Shown here in pieces: positions 28,108 through 37,379 of a stretch of 64,000 nucleotides of DNA. The notes under the pieces are model-generated. The model worked only from the letters and a program-made list of their open reading frames with translations, was not told the origin of the DNA and made no database searches. Position 1 is the first letter of the stretch, and the number at the start of each line of letters is the position of its first letter. The position numbers and the translations under genes are program-made. The DNA is taken from positions 264,738-328,737 of the forward strand of contig NZ_WTEY01000002.1 of assembly GCF_009795805.1 (NCBI RefSeq). The letters run 5' to 3'. This stretch comes from Gilliamella sp. Pra-s52. Its GTDB lineage: Bacteria; Pseudomonadota; Gammaproteobacteria; Enterobacterales; Orbaceae.

Positions 28108-29267
28108 TAAATAGGCACTACCAATTAGATAAAGTGGTTATATTAAGTCGTCATGGTATTCGCACACCGTTACAAAATACACTTGAGTTTCTTGAACAAG
28201 CGACACCTTTTAAATGGCCTAAATGGCGACATCCTTATGGTTATTTAACAACCCGAGGGGGTGCTTTAGAAGTCTATTTTGGACACTATTTATCACAATG
28301 GCTTGAAACTCATAATATTAAACCATCGCTAACTACCCCAAAAATATTTGTTTATGCTAATAGCCTACAACGAACTGTCGCAACCGCACAATTTATTATC
28401 GCTGGTGCTTATGCAGGTTATGATATAGCAATTAACCACAAATACCCAATCGAAAAGATGGATCCTATTTTTGATCCCAGCCTAAGGGATGATTCACCAG
28501 AACTAAAACAAGCGGTATTACATGACATTGAACAAACCAATCAAGCAGAGTCCATTTTTAAAAATTTAGCACCCGCTTATGAAATTTTATCAGATATTTT
28601 AGATTATCGACATTCAACGTTATATGCTAAACACCAATGCCCATTAGCTGATATTCCGCTTAAGCTTTATATGGAAAAAAATGAAGAGCCGGCATTACTT
28701 GGCGCACTAGCGATAGGCGCATCAGCAGTTGATGCCTTTTTATTACAATATTATTCAGCATTTCCTAAAGAACATATTGCATGGGGTAGAATAAATGACT
28801 TAGCCCAGTGGCAACAAATTGTTCAGCTTCGTAATCAATATGTTAATTTGATATGCCACACTAAAACACTGGCAAAACATTCAGCTACCCCCATCATCAA
28901 TACTATAGACAGTCTTATGCAACAAGATAATACAGTGAACTTACTTGTAGGGCACGATAGCACAATTGCATCATTGCTAGGGGCATTAGAGTTTGAAACT
29001 TATCAACTACCAAAACAATTTGAAAGCACACCAATTGGTGGAAAAGTCGCTTTACAACGTTTTCGACACTTATCTACTGGAGAATACTTTTTTAAGGCTG
29101 AATATATTTATCAAAGCTTTGAACAACTCCATAACGGACACGTTCTTGATGTTGATAATCCACCAGAACATTATCAACTTCAACTAAAAAATTCGGCTAT
29201 CAATAGTGATGGTTATCATAATTGGTCAGATTTTGAAAAACGAATAAAATCTTTCAAAACAAACTAG
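28104..29267 (+). CDS. Histidine acid phosphatase family protein without a signal peptide
   Basis: The N-terminal catalytic motif is SRHGIRTP (His17 the phosphorylated residue) and the C-terminal HD-type motif is LLVGHDSTIASLLGAL, as in AppA phytase and Agp glucose-1-phosphatase. I choose ATG 28104, which overlaps the nfsA stop (ATGA) and gives 387 residues; an upstream frame start at 28092 lies inside nfsA. Family members are normally periplasmic, but here RHYQLDKVVILSRHG begins within 16 residues and no hydrophobic export signal is present, so the product looks cytoplasmic. Substrate unknown. Confidence 0.85.
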   Translation: MINRHYQLDKVVILSRHGIRTPLQNTLEFLEQATPFKWPKWRHPYGYLTTRGGALEVYFGHYLSQWLETHNIKPSLTTPKIFVYANSLQRTVATAQFIIAGAYAGYDIAINHKYPIEKMDPIFDPSLRDDSPELKQAVLHDIEQTNQAESIFKNLAPAYEILSDILDYRHSTLYAKHQCPLADIPLKLYMEKNEEPALLGALAIGASAVDAFLLQYYSAFPKEHIAWGRINDLAQWQQIVQLRNQYVNLICHTKTLAKHSATPIINTIDSLMQQDNTVNLLVGHDSTIASLLGALEFETYQLPKQFESTPIGGKVALQRFRHLSTGEYFFKAEYIYQSFEQLHNGHVLDVDNPPEHYQLQLKNSAINSDGYHNWSDFEKRIKSFKTN

Positions 29268-29376
29268 TTAACATTTAGATTATTTGATTTCGCCTGAAAT
29301 TAACAACCTAATAATAAATCAAACTAAGGTTATATTATCAAATAATTTTTGTGTTTCAGTATAAAATAAGCAATAA

Positions 29377-29392
29377 ATGTAATCGATTTCAA
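29377..29392. promoter_or_regulatory. Distal GalR-type operator
   Basis: ATGTAATCGATTTCAA fits the GalR/GalS consensus GTGNAANCGNTTNCAN with one mismatch. It is 182 bases upstream of the second site. Confidence 0.6.
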
Positions 29393-29558
29393 AAAGCAGT
29401 GTTTTATTGGCTTAAACTCATTATAACTAATCATTCCAAATACTCTTTTAATAAAAAACTTATTAATTAGTAATTTTATCTATCATAAAAATATGTGGTT
29501 ATACTAAAAAAACATACTTTCTGTAAATTTTTTTTACACAGCAACATAGCGCTTTTCA

Positions 29559-29574
29559 ATGTAAACGATTTCAT
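29559..29574. promoter_or_regulatory. GalR-type external operator (O_E position)
   Basis: ATGTAAACGATTTCAT fits the GalR consensus with one mismatch. It is just upstream of the CRP site, as O_E is in E. coli gal. Confidence 0.75.
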
Positions 29575-29577
29575 AAA

Positions 29578-29593
29578 TGTTATCTAGATCACT
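29578..29593. promoter_or_regulatory. CRP site of the lacY-gal promoter
   Basis: TGTTATCTAGATCACT matches the ideal CRP palindrome TGTGATCTAGATCACA at 14 of 16 positions. Its centre is about 41.5 bases before the inferred start, a class II position. Confidence 0.75.
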
Positions 29594-29614
29594 TTTTATA
29601 ACATTTTTTAATGT

Positions 29615-29620
29615 TATTAT
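29615..29620 (+). promoter_or_regulatory. Probable -10 element of the lacY-gal promoter
   Basis: TATTAT lies where a -10 is expected for a class II CRP promoter starting near 29627. No good -35 is present, as is usual when CRP overlaps it. Confidence 0.5.
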
Positions 29621-29653
29621 TACTTTCATAAATAACTGACCTGTCCAAAAAAA

Positions 29654-29669
29654 GTGTAGACGATTTCTA
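29654..29669. promoter_or_regulatory. GalR-type internal operator (O_I position)
   Basis: GTGTAGACGATTTCTA fits the GalR consensus with two deviations. It is downstream of the inferred start, 95 bases centre to centre from the O_E-like site, close to nine helical turns, so GalR dimers could loop the promoter. Confidence 0.65.
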
Positions 29670-29713
29670 AGTGGTTGCGTTAATCATTTAAAACCTAGCA
29701 AAGGAAGTTCATC

Positions 29714-30988
29714 ATGAATCAAAAAATAAAGTTATCGCTAAGTAATAAGAATTATTGGGTATTTAGTATCTACTTCTTTCTTTACTTTTTTATTATGGGC
29801 GCATATTTTCCATTTTTTCCTGTTTGGCTAAAAATGAATGGTTTAAATGAAGCAAATACTGGGTATGTTTTTTCATTTATTTCATTATTTGCACTTTTTT
29901 TCCAACCTTTATTTGGGTTAATTTCTGATAAACTAGGATTAAAAAAACACCTTCTTTGGATAATCACACTACTTCTTGTGTTATTTGGCCCATTTTTCAT
30001 TTTCATTTTAGGTCCTTTACTTCAATTTAATGTCACTTTAGGCGCCATTGCTGGTGGATTTTATCTTGGTATGGTGTTTAGTGGAGGAGCACCAGCTATT
30101 GAAGCTTTGGTTGAAAAAATAAGTAGACGTAGTGATTTCGAATTTGGTCGTTGCCGTATGTTTGGTTGTTTGGGATGGGCAATTTGTGCTTCATTTGTTG
30201 GAATTATGATTTCTAAAGATGTCAATACTGTTTATTGGCTATGTTCTGGATTTGCATTGATTCTTCTATTTCTAGTTAAAATTGCCGATCCCGCCAAAAC
30301 GTCAACAACCGAAGTTGTTGATAAAATGGGATTAAATAAACCTGAACCATTTAATCTAAAACTTGCTATTAATTTACTTAAAATGCGTAAAACTTGGTTC
30401 TTTATGCTTTACATAGTTGGGGTTGCTTGTACTTATGATGTATTTGATCAACAGTTTGCTAACTTTTTTACCTCATTTTTTTCTAGCGAACAAGTGGGTC
30501 GAGAAGCATTCGGGTATGTCACAACGCTTGGTGAATTTTTAAATGCAACAGTAATGTTTTTTGCACCATTAATTGTAATGAAGATAGGTAGTAAAAATAC
30601 CTTACTTGTTGCTGGTGCCATTATGTCTATTCGTATCACTGGTTCAGCATTTGCAAGTACTGCTGTTGAAGTTGTTATATTAAAAACGTTACATATGTTT
30701 GAAGCACCACTACTACTTGTTGGCGCATTTAAATATATTACGACACACTTCCCTATTCGTTTATCAGCAACTGTTTACTTAATTGCATTTTGTTTTGCAA
30801 AACAGTTATCGATTATGTTTATGTCCATATTTGCAGGTCTAATGTATGTTAAAATAGGTTTTGAAGGAGCATATCTAGTTCTTGGTTTTATCGCATTTAG
30901 TTTTACGCTGATTTCTTCCTTCACATTATCGGGCCGTGGACCATGGGATCTATGGAAACATAACAACAGTGAAAAATCTGACAATTGA
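29714..30988 (+). CDS. lacY: Lactose/galactoside:proton symporter LacY
   Basis: This 424-residue MFS carrier aligns along its whole length with E. coli LacY (417). It keeps the residues needed for sugar binding and proton transfer: Glu and Arg in [15 protein letters not shown] and [10 protein letters not shown] (E126 and R144 equivalents), Asp pair in [11 protein letters not shown], Glu in TTLGEFLN (E269), His and Glu in KTLHMFEAP (H322, E325), and Lys in FCFAKQ (K358). Twelve membrane segments are visible. It is the first gene of the gal operon; no lacZ or lacI is nearby, so galactose, melibiose or another galactoside may be the natural cargo. AAAGGAAG precedes ATG 29714. Confidence 0.93.
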   Translation: MNQKIKLSLSNKNYWVFSIYFFLYFFIMGAYFPFFPVWLKMNGLNEANTGYVFSFISLFALFFQPLFGLISDKLGLKKHLLWIITLLLVLFGPFFIFILGPLLQFNVTLGAIAGGFYLGMVFSGGAPAIEALVEKISRRSDFEFGRCRMFGCLGWAICASFVGIMISKDVNTVYWLCSGFALILLFLVKIADPAKTSTTEVVDKMGLNKPEPFNLKLAINLLKMRKTWFFMLYIVGVACTYDVFDQQFANFFTSFFSSEQVGREAFGYVTTLGEFLNATVMFFAPLIVMKIGSKNTLLVAGAIMSIRITGSAFASTAVEVVILKTLHMFEAPLLLVGAFKYITTHFPIRLSATVYLIAFCFAKQLSIMFMSIFAGLMYVKIGFEGAYLVLGFIAFSFTLISSFTLSGRGPWDLWKHNNSEKSDN

Positions 30989-31032
30989 CAGAAAATTACA
31001 TCACTATTATTTTAAAAAAACAAAGGTTTATC

Positions 31033-32049
31033 ATGAAAATATTAGTAACGGGAGGCTGTGGATATATAGGTAGTCACACCTGTGTCCAATTAATTCAATC
31101 AGGTTATACACCAATTGTGATTGATAATTTATTTAATAGCAAAGCATCAGTATTAGATAGAATACAAAAAATTACAGGAAAAAAAGTTGAATTCTACCAA
31201 GGTGATGTTTGTGATGCGCAATTATTGGCAAAGATCTTTGCTGAACATAGCATTAGCGCAGTTATTCACTTTGCAGGACTTAAAGCAGTCGGAGAATCAG
31301 TACATAAACCACTTGAATATTATGAAAATAATGTTTACGGCAGTATTGTACTAATGAAAGCAATGCGCAATGCAGGCGTTAAACAGTTAGTATTTAGCTC
31401 ATCAGCAACAGTTTACGGTGAGATTGCGCCAGTACCTTATGTTGAAACGTTACCGCAAGGTTTACCAACTAGCCCATATGGTAAAAGTAAGTTAATGGTT
31501 GAACAATGCATTATGGATTTAGCGATTGCTGAACCTGATTGGTCATTAACTTTACTTCGTTATTTTAATCCCGTTGGGGCTCATCCTAGTGGTTTAATGG
31601 GCGAAGACCCACTTGGTATTCCCAATAATCTTATGCCATATATCACACAAGTTGCTGTTGGCAAACGTGAATCATTAGCCGTTTTTGGTAATGACTATCC
31701 AACAACAGATGGAACTTGTGTTCGTGATTTTATCCATGTTGTTGATTTGGCTGATGGACATATTGCCGCACTCAAAGCCGATCATAACCAACATGGTGTA
31801 CATATTTACAATTTAGGTTCAGGTGTTGGTTACAGTGTATTACAAGTTATCACCGCTTTTGAAAAAGCATCAGGAAAACCACTCAATTGGCACTTTGCGC
31901 CAAGACGTGCAGGGGATTTACCCGCTTTTTGGGCTGATGCAAAAAAAGCTGAACAAAAATTGGGTTGGAAAACCAAACTAACACTAGATGATATGGTAAA
32001 AGACTCATGGAATTGGCAATCAAATAACCCTCAAGGTTATCCTGATTAA
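31033..32049 (+). CDS. galE: UDP-glucose 4-epimerase
   Basis: GalE interconverts UDP-galactose and UDP-glucose. Rossmann start MKILVTGGCGYIGSHTC (GxxGxxG), catalytic Ser/Thr in FSSSATVYGE and Tyr-x-x-x-Lys in SPYGKSK are present. ATG 31033 gives 338 residues, the E. coli length; an upstream frame start overlapping lacY adds 16 residues before the nucleotide-binding strand and is rejected. AAAGGT precedes it. It is the second gene of the operon, 44 bases after lacY. Confidence 0.97.
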   Translation: MKILVTGGCGYIGSHTCVQLIQSGYTPIVIDNLFNSKASVLDRIQKITGKKVEFYQGDVCDAQLLAKIFAEHSISAVIHFAGLKAVGESVHKPLEYYENNVYGSIVLMKAMRNAGVKQLVFSSSATVYGEIAPVPYVETLPQGLPTSPYGKSKLMVEQCIMDLAIAEPDWSLTLLRYFNPVGAHPSGLMGEDPLGIPNNLMPYITQVAVGKRESLAVFGNDYPTTDGTCVRDFIHVVDLADGHIAALKADHNQHGVHIYNLGSGVGYSVLQVITAFEKASGKPLNWHFAPRRAGDLPAFWADAKKAEQKLGWKTKLTLDDMVKDSWNWQSNNPQGYPD

Positions 32050-32094
32050 ATGATATAAATCAATAAATTCAGCAAAATCAAAAAAGAGGTAAAA

Positions 32095-33144
32095 ATGGCT
32101 AATTTTGACCCTGTTGATCATCCTCATCGACGTTATAACCCATTAACAGGCCAATGGGTATTAGTTTCGCCACACCGTGCGAAACGACCTTGGCAAGGTC
32201 AACAAGAAACGTTAAACGAAGAACAAAAACCAAGTTACGATCCAAACTGTTTTTTGTGCCCAAGTAATCGACGTGTAACAGGTGATATCAATCCCAATTA
32301 CACGGGAACGTTTGTTTTTACCAATGATTTTGCTGCATTAATGGAAGATACGCCAAAATCGCCACAACACCAAGACCCGCTGTTTCAGATGCAAAGCGCA
32401 AAAGGAACGAGTCGGGTTATCTGTTTTTCCCCCGATCACAGTAAAACACTACCTGAACTTAATTTACTCGCTATTGAAGGAGTCATTAAGACTTGGATCG
32501 AGCAACTACAAGAACTTAGCCAACGCTACCCTTGGATACAAATATTTGAAAACAAAGGCTCGGCGATGGGCTGCTCTAACCCTCACCCCCATGGGCAAAT
32601 TTGGGCTAATAGTTTTTTACCAAATGAAATTACGCGTGAAGATCTAAACATGCGGAATTATTTTGAAAAATACCATCGCAATTTATTGGTTGATTATGCC
32701 CAAAAAGAACTCATTAATCGTGACCGCATCGTTGTAGAAACTAAGTATTGGCTTGCCGTTGTTCCTTTTTGGGCAATTTGGCCATTTGAAACCTTATTAT
32801 TACCTAAAATTCATATTCCACGCTTAAACCTATTAACCAATGAACAACAAAAAGATTTAGCGGTCGCATTAAAAAAGTTAACAAGCCGTTATGATAATTT
32901 ATTTCATTGCTCTTTTCCTTATTCAATGGGATGGCATGGAGCACCCTTTATGGAAAATAAAGTTGACTATTGGCAATTACATGCACATTTTTATCCCCCT
33001 TTACTTCGCTCAGCAACAGTAAAAAAATTTATGGTCGGTTATGAAATGTTAGCTGAGGTGCAAAGAGACTTAACACCAGAACAAGCAGCTGAAAAACTAC
33101 GCAACGTCAGTGATGTGCATTATAAAGATAAAAAGGATGAATAA
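32095..33144 (+). CDS. galT: Galactose-1-phosphate uridylyltransferase
   Basis: GalT transfers UMP between UDP-glucose and galactose 1-phosphate. The 349-residue protein shows [20 protein letters not shown] at the start, zinc-site CFLCPSN near 62, and the active site [13 protein letters not shown], with the nucleophilic His in HPH. AGGT precedes ATG 32095. galK starts directly after its stop codon. Confidence 0.97.
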   Translation: MANFDPVDHPHRRYNPLTGQWVLVSPHRAKRPWQGQQETLNEEQKPSYDPNCFLCPSNRRVTGDINPNYTGTFVFTNDFAALMEDTPKSPQHQDPLFQMQSAKGTSRVICFSPDHSKTLPELNLLAIEGVIKTWIEQLQELSQRYPWIQIFENKGSAMGCSNPHPHGQIWANSFLPNEITREDLNMRNYFEKYHRNLLVDYAQKELINRDRIVVETKYWLAVVPFWAIWPFETLLLPKIHIPRLNLLTNEQQKDLAVALKKLTSRYDNLFHCSFPYSMGWHGAPFMENKVDYWQLHAHFYPPLLRSATVKKFMVGYEMLAEVQRDLTPEQAAEKLRNVSDVHYKDKKDE

Positions 33145-34302
33145 ATGAAAGCATTAATCAATAAAACTAAGCAAGCTTTTGAAAATGAATTTGGCTATCA
33201 ACCTGATACTATTATACAAGCACCTGGGCGAGTTAATCTAATAGGTGAACATACCGATTATAATGATGGATTTGTATTACCTTGTGCTATTGATTATCAA
33301 ACAGTAATCAGTTGTCACAGACGTTCAGATAATGTAATTCGTATTATTTCTATTGATTATAATAACGAACAAGATGAATTTTCTTTAGATTCACCTATTG
33401 AAAAACACCCCAAATATCAATGGGCAAACTATGTCCGTGGCGTAATAAAACACCTTAAAAAATACGCTAATAATATTCATGGTGTTGATTTAGCAATTAG
33501 TGGCAATATACCTCAAGGGGCTGGATTAAGCTCATCAGCATCACTTGAAGTTGCTGTAGCGAAGATGTTTCAGATTTTATATGATTTACCATTAGATGGC
33601 ACTCAGTTAGCATTGATCGGTCAAGAAGCTGAAAACCAATTTGTTGGTTGCAATTGCGGTATTATGGATCAACTGATATCCGCCCTTGGGAAAGCACAAC
33701 ATGCATTGCTAATTGATTGCCGCTCATTAGAAGTTAAACCCGTTTCAATTCCTAAAAATTTTGCAGTTGTGATTATTAACTCTAATATCAAACGCGGATT
33801 AGTTGATAGCGAATATAATACACGACGCAAACAATGCGAGGCAGCAGCTAAAGTGCTTGGCGTAAAAGCACTGCGTGATGCATCGTTAGATGATTTAAAA
33901 CAAATTGAAAGTACGCTCGATCCAATTGTTTATAAACGTGCTCGCCATGTGATAACTGAAAACGAACGGACAACAAAAGCAGCTCAAGCGCTAGTTAATG
34001 GTGACTACACATTATTATCAAATCTAATGGCTCAAAGCCACAATTCCATGCGCGATGATTTCGAAATTACCGTACCTGCTATTGATTACCTTGTTGAAAT
34101 TATCCACAATGTTATTGGTGAACAAGGTGGTGTACGTATGACAGGGGGAGGCTTTGGTGGTTGTGTGGTCGCTTTAGTGTCGAAAGATAAAATTGACGAT
34201 GTTAAAGCTATAGTTAACCACAATTATGCTAAAAAATTTGGTATTAAAGAAGACTTCTATATCTGCCACCCAAGTGAAGGAGCTAACGTAATATGCCTAT
34301 AG
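33145..34302 (+). CDS. galK: Galactokinase
   Basis: GalK phosphorylates alpha-D-galactose with ATP. The 385-residue GHMP kinase has [21 protein letters not shown] near 25-45, [17 protein letters not shown] (phosphate loop), [13 protein letters not shown] with the catalytic Asp, and [15 protein letters not shown] near the end. It abuts galT with no gap and overlaps galM by 10 bases. Confidence 0.98.
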   Translation: MKALINKTKQAFENEFGYQPDTIIQAPGRVNLIGEHTDYNDGFVLPCAIDYQTVISCHRRSDNVIRIISIDYNNEQDEFSLDSPIEKHPKYQWANYVRGVIKHLKKYANNIHGVDLAISGNIPQGAGLSSSASLEVAVAKMFQILYDLPLDGTQLALIGQEAENQFVGCNCGIMDQLISALGKAQHALLIDCRSLEVKPVSIPKNFAVVIINSNIKRGLVDSEYNTRRKQCEAAAKVLGVKALRDASLDDLKQIESTLDPIVYKRARHVITENERTTKAAQALVNGDYTLLSNLMAQSHNSMRDDFEITVPAIDYLVEIIHNVIGEQGGVRMTGGGFGGCVVALVSKDKIDDVKAIVNHNYAKKFGIKEDFYICHPSEGANVICL

Positions 34303-35291
34303 AAAAGATAATAACACTTTCAAACAAGCACGGTATGAAAATTAAACTATCAAACTGGGGAGCCACCTGGCTCTCTTGTATATTGCCTGTTAATGGACTA
34401 AATCGTGAAGTATTACTTGGTTGCCAAACCTTAGAACAATATAAAAAGCAAAGTGCTTATTTAGGTGCTACAATTGGTCGATATGCTAACCGTATTGCCA
34501 ATGCGACAATTGATATTGGCGATAGACACTATCCACTTGTGGCGAATCAAGGTGTGAATCAATTACATGGAGGCAAGTTAGGTTTTGATAAACAATTATG
34601 GCACATCCAATCTCAATCTGACCAACAAATTATATTTACTTTAACGTCACCTGATGGCGATCAAGGTTTCCCTGGAAAACTTAATGTTCAAGCAATATAT
34701 AAATTGACAGATGACAATGAAGTCGTTATAAAATTTAAAGCAACAACTAACAAAACAACACCAGTTAACTTAACCAATCATGCTTACTTTAATCTAGATG
34801 GAGAAACTAGCAAGGATATCCTTAATCATACCTTACAAGTTAATGCTAACTTATACCTACCTGTTGATAGCAATGGCATACCAAGTAATGATTTAGTTTG
34901 TGTCACCAAAAACAATATGGACTTACGCAAACCAAAACGAATATCTGACAGGTTATTGGTAAGTCTTGAGCGACAAATTACAGGTGGTTATGATCATGCT
35001 TATCTTTTGGATAAAAATCAACCAATAGCTGCTCAACTCATTTCATCTGATAAAAAAGTAATAATGAATATCACAACAACCAAATCATCTTTACAAGTGT
35101 ATACTGGGAATTTTTTACAACATACACCGAATCGTCATAACGGTGAATATGATAATTTTGCAGGGATCGCATTAGAAACGCAATTTTTGCCTGATAGCCC
35201 TCATCACCCTAAATGGCCACAAGAAAGTTGTTGGTTGCAACCAAATCAGATTTATAGCCATCAAACAACCTATCAATTTATTGTCAAATAA
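34293..35291 (+). CDS. galM: Aldose 1-epimerase (galactose mutarotase)
   Basis: GalM turns beta-galactose, for example from hydrolysed lactose, into the alpha form used by GalK. The 332-residue protein shows [12 protein letters not shown] near 18, [16 protein letters not shown] near 50, [19 protein letters not shown] (His) and [12 protein letters not shown] with the catalytic His, and [14 protein letters not shown] near the C-terminus with the catalytic Glu. It overlaps galK by 10 bases and ends the operon. Confidence 0.94.
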   Translation: MPIEKIITLSNKHGMKIKLSNWGATWLSCILPVNGLNREVLLGCQTLEQYKKQSAYLGATIGRYANRIANATIDIGDRHYPLVANQGVNQLHGGKLGFDKQLWHIQSQSDQQIIFTLTSPDGDQGFPGKLNVQAIYKLTDDNEVVIKFKATTNKTTPVNLTNHAYFNLDGETSKDILNHTLQVNANLYLPVDSNGIPSNDLVCVTKNNMDLRKPKRISDRLLVSLERQITGGYDHAYLLDKNQPIAAQLISSDKKVIMNITTTKSSLQVYTGNFLQHTPNRHNGEYDNFAGIALETQFLPDSPHHPKWPQESCWLQPNQIYSHQTTYQFIVK

Positions 35292-35320
35292 AGGTTAAAA
35301 TTGCCTAAAGAACAATAAAT

Positions 35321-35361
35321 AAAAAATTCAATAAAATCAATACCTTTCCTGACGATTTTTT
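35321..35361 (+). repeat. Dispersed 42-bp repeat, copy B, with inverted partner
   Basis: The core AATAAAATCAATACC then TTTCCTGA is shared with the copies at 3.6, 47.4 and 60.0 kb. Here 35343-35363 (CCTTTCCTG to ATTTTTTAT) also finds a partial inverted partner at 35408-35427 (ATAAAAAAT to CAGGAAAGG), 44 bases away. It lies 30 bases after galM. Confidence 0.8.
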
Positions 35362-35531
35362 ATGTATTCATTTTTCATACAATTGTTTTCACATAATTGT
35401 TTTCTTCATAAAAAATTGCAGGAAAGGAGACATTTAAAAACAAAACAATGCGGAATTTATAAGGTTGAACTAACATTCATTTATAAAATTAGGTATCATA
35501 TAAAAATCAAACCTAATGGATAACATCACTC

Positions 35532-36020
35532 ATGAAAAGTAAAGCTTTAACCGCAATATTTCCTGGCACGTTCGATCCCATCACGAATGGGCATATCGAT
35601 CTTATTGCTCGTGCTTCGTTACTCTTTCCTCACTTGATTATTGCCGTTGCTGAAAATCCTAATAAAAATACACTTTTTACATTAGAAAAACGAGTTAACT
35701 TAGCTTCAACTGCTGTTGAACATTTACTTAACGTTGAAGTTATTGGTTTTAACAATTTAATGGCCAATTTTGCGTTGGCACACAATGCCACGGTTATCGT
35801 TCGTGGCGTACGCACCACAAATGACTTTGAATATGAACGACAACTGGCTGAAATGAATCGCGCGTTAAAATCAGATTTAGATACGATATTTTTAATGCCA
35901 TCAATCGCAATGGGATTTATTTCATCAACAATAGTTAAGGATGTTGCTTACCATGGTGGTGACATTTCAAACTTAGTTCCTTTGCATGTACAAACAGAAC
36001 TATTAAAGCGCTTAGCTTAA
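35532..36020 (+). CDS. coaD: Phosphopantetheine adenylyltransferase
   Basis: CoaD catalyses the fourth step of coenzyme A synthesis. The 162 residues show FPGTFDPITNGHIDLIARA (the T-x-G-H nucleotidyltransferase motif), VRGVRTTNDFEYERQLAEMN and GFISSTIVKDVAYHGGD, all typical. ATG 35532 is probably correct. rlmD follows 18 bases later on the same strand. Confidence 0.96.
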   Translation: MKSKALTAIFPGTFDPITNGHIDLIARASLLFPHLIIAVAENPNKNTLFTLEKRVNLASTAVEHLLNVEVIGFNNLMANFALAHNATVIVRGVRTTNDFEYERQLAEMNRALKSDLDTIFLMPSIAMGFISSTIVKDVAYHGGDISNLVPLHVQTELLKRLA

Positions 36021-36038
36021 CATAAATTTAAAACGTAT

Positions 36039-37376
36039 ATGGTTAATTTTTATACTCCACAGAAAAAGAAGCTCAAACCACAAAAATTGACAGTAACAGT
36101 CTCATCCTTAGATACCTTTGGACAGGGTGTTGCTAATCATAACGGTAAAACAATTTTTGTTAAATCAGCCTTACCTAATGAAACCGTTGATATTGATGTA
36201 ACTGAAAATAAAAAAAATTATGCTAAAGCCAAAGTTATTAAATATCATAATTTAAGTAAAGACCGTGTTAAACCACAATGTGAATATTATCAAAAATGTG
36301 GTGGTTGTGAATTGCAACATATTTCGCCCCATTTGCAACAACAAGCAAAGTATGATGCATTAATCAAACTGTTACAAAAAGAAACAGGACAACCATTAAC
36401 CCATATTACTCAAAATACCCCCCTCATTATTGCCGATCAGCCTTACCACTATCGTCGACGGGCGAGACTTTCGATCAATATTGTAAAAGGCGAATTGGTG
36501 ATTGGGTTCCGTCAAGCTGAATCAAACCAAATAACCAATATTAAGCATTGTCCTGTATTAGTTGTTGAGTTAGATTTTTTGCTAGCACCCTTACAAAACG
36601 TACTAAACCGTATCAAACAGAAAAAAGCGCTTGGTCATATTGAATTAATTTCAGTCGATAGTGGCATAATTATCGTCTTAAGACACACCATGCCATTAAC
36701 CGATCATGATAGCAATTTATTAAAACAATTCGCTGAAGATAACAATATTTCACTTTATTTTCATGGCAAAGATTTAGTGCATATTACAGGTAATACTGAA
36801 CATTTTTATTTAATTAATAATCTAAAATTAACGTTTAGTCCTCTCGATTTTATTCAAGTAAATTGTAAAATAAATCAAAAAATGATTAATCAAGCGCTTG
36901 AGTGGCTAACGTTAAAGTCAACAGATCAAGTTTTAGATCTTTTTTGTGGTATGGGTAATTTTTCATTACCTATGGCAACATTATGTAAAACTGTAACGGG
37001 GGTTGAAGGCGTTGATGCACTGGTTGCAAAAGCGAAATTAAATATTCTATTAAATAATACAAAAATTTGTGCTGAAACCAATTTTTTAACTAGCAACTTA
37101 GATGATAACCAACAATTTTCAATATGGTGTCAATCACAATTTAATAAGGTATTATTAGATCCTGCAAGAGCAGGAGCGCTTAATGCAACAATAGAAATTG
37201 CAAAATTGGCCCCGACAAAAATTGTTTATATATCGTGTAATCCTGCAACTATTGCCCGAGATAGCAAACAGCTTATCCAAGCAGGATACCAAATAGAGCA
37301 AGTTGCAATTTTAGATATGTTTCCACAAACTAAGCACATTGAATCAATGTTGTTGTTAACGAAATCAGGAACATAA
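36039..37376 (+). CDS. rlmD: 23S rRNA (uracil-1939-C5)-methyltransferase
   Basis: The 445-residue protein has an N-terminal TRAM domain (about 12-70, SLDTFGQGVANHNGKTIFV), an iron-sulfur cluster motif CEYYQKCGGCELQH near 84, and a SAM domain with VLDLFCGMGNFSLPMA near 300, LLDPARAGA and the nucleophile in YISCNPATIARD. It methylates U1939. Upstream of relA with a three-base gap, as in E. coli. Confidence 0.95.
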   Translation: MVNFYTPQKKKLKPQKLTVTVSSLDTFGQGVANHNGKTIFVKSALPNETVDIDVTENKKNYAKAKVIKYHNLSKDRVKPQCEYYQKCGGCELQHISPHLQQQAKYDALIKLLQKETGQPLTHITQNTPLIIADQPYHYRRRARLSINIVKGELVIGFRQAESNQITNIKHCPVLVVELDFLLAPLQNVLNRIKQKKALGHIELISVDSGIIIVLRHTMPLTDHDSNLLKQFAEDNNISLYFHGKDLVHITGNTEHFYLINNLKLTFSPLDFIQVNCKINQKMINQALEWLTLKSTDQVLDLFCGMGNFSLPMATLCKTVTGVEGVDALVAKAKLNILLNNTKICAETNFLTSNLDDNQQFSIWCQSQFNKVLLDPARAGALNATIEIAKLAPTKIVYISCNPATIARDSKQLIQAGYQIEQVAILDMFPQTKHIESMLLLTKSGT

Positions 37377-37379
37377 ATT

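Larger units (their letters stand above)
29268..29713. promoter_or_regulatory. Control region of the lacY-gal operon
   Basis: This 446-base gap contains three GalR-type operators, one CRP site and a matching -10 (listed separately). With the start of transcription inferred near 29627, the CRP site is centred at about -41.5 and the middle operator at about -60.5, the positions of CRP and O_E in E. coli galP1. A perfect 8-bp hairpin (29598-29617) lies between the CRP site and the -10. No protein gene is visible here. Confidence 0.7.

Noticed and set aside
29654..29669. LacI operator
   Set aside because: The site lacks the TGTGAGC core of lac operators and fits the GalR consensus with its central CG; no lacI is nearby.
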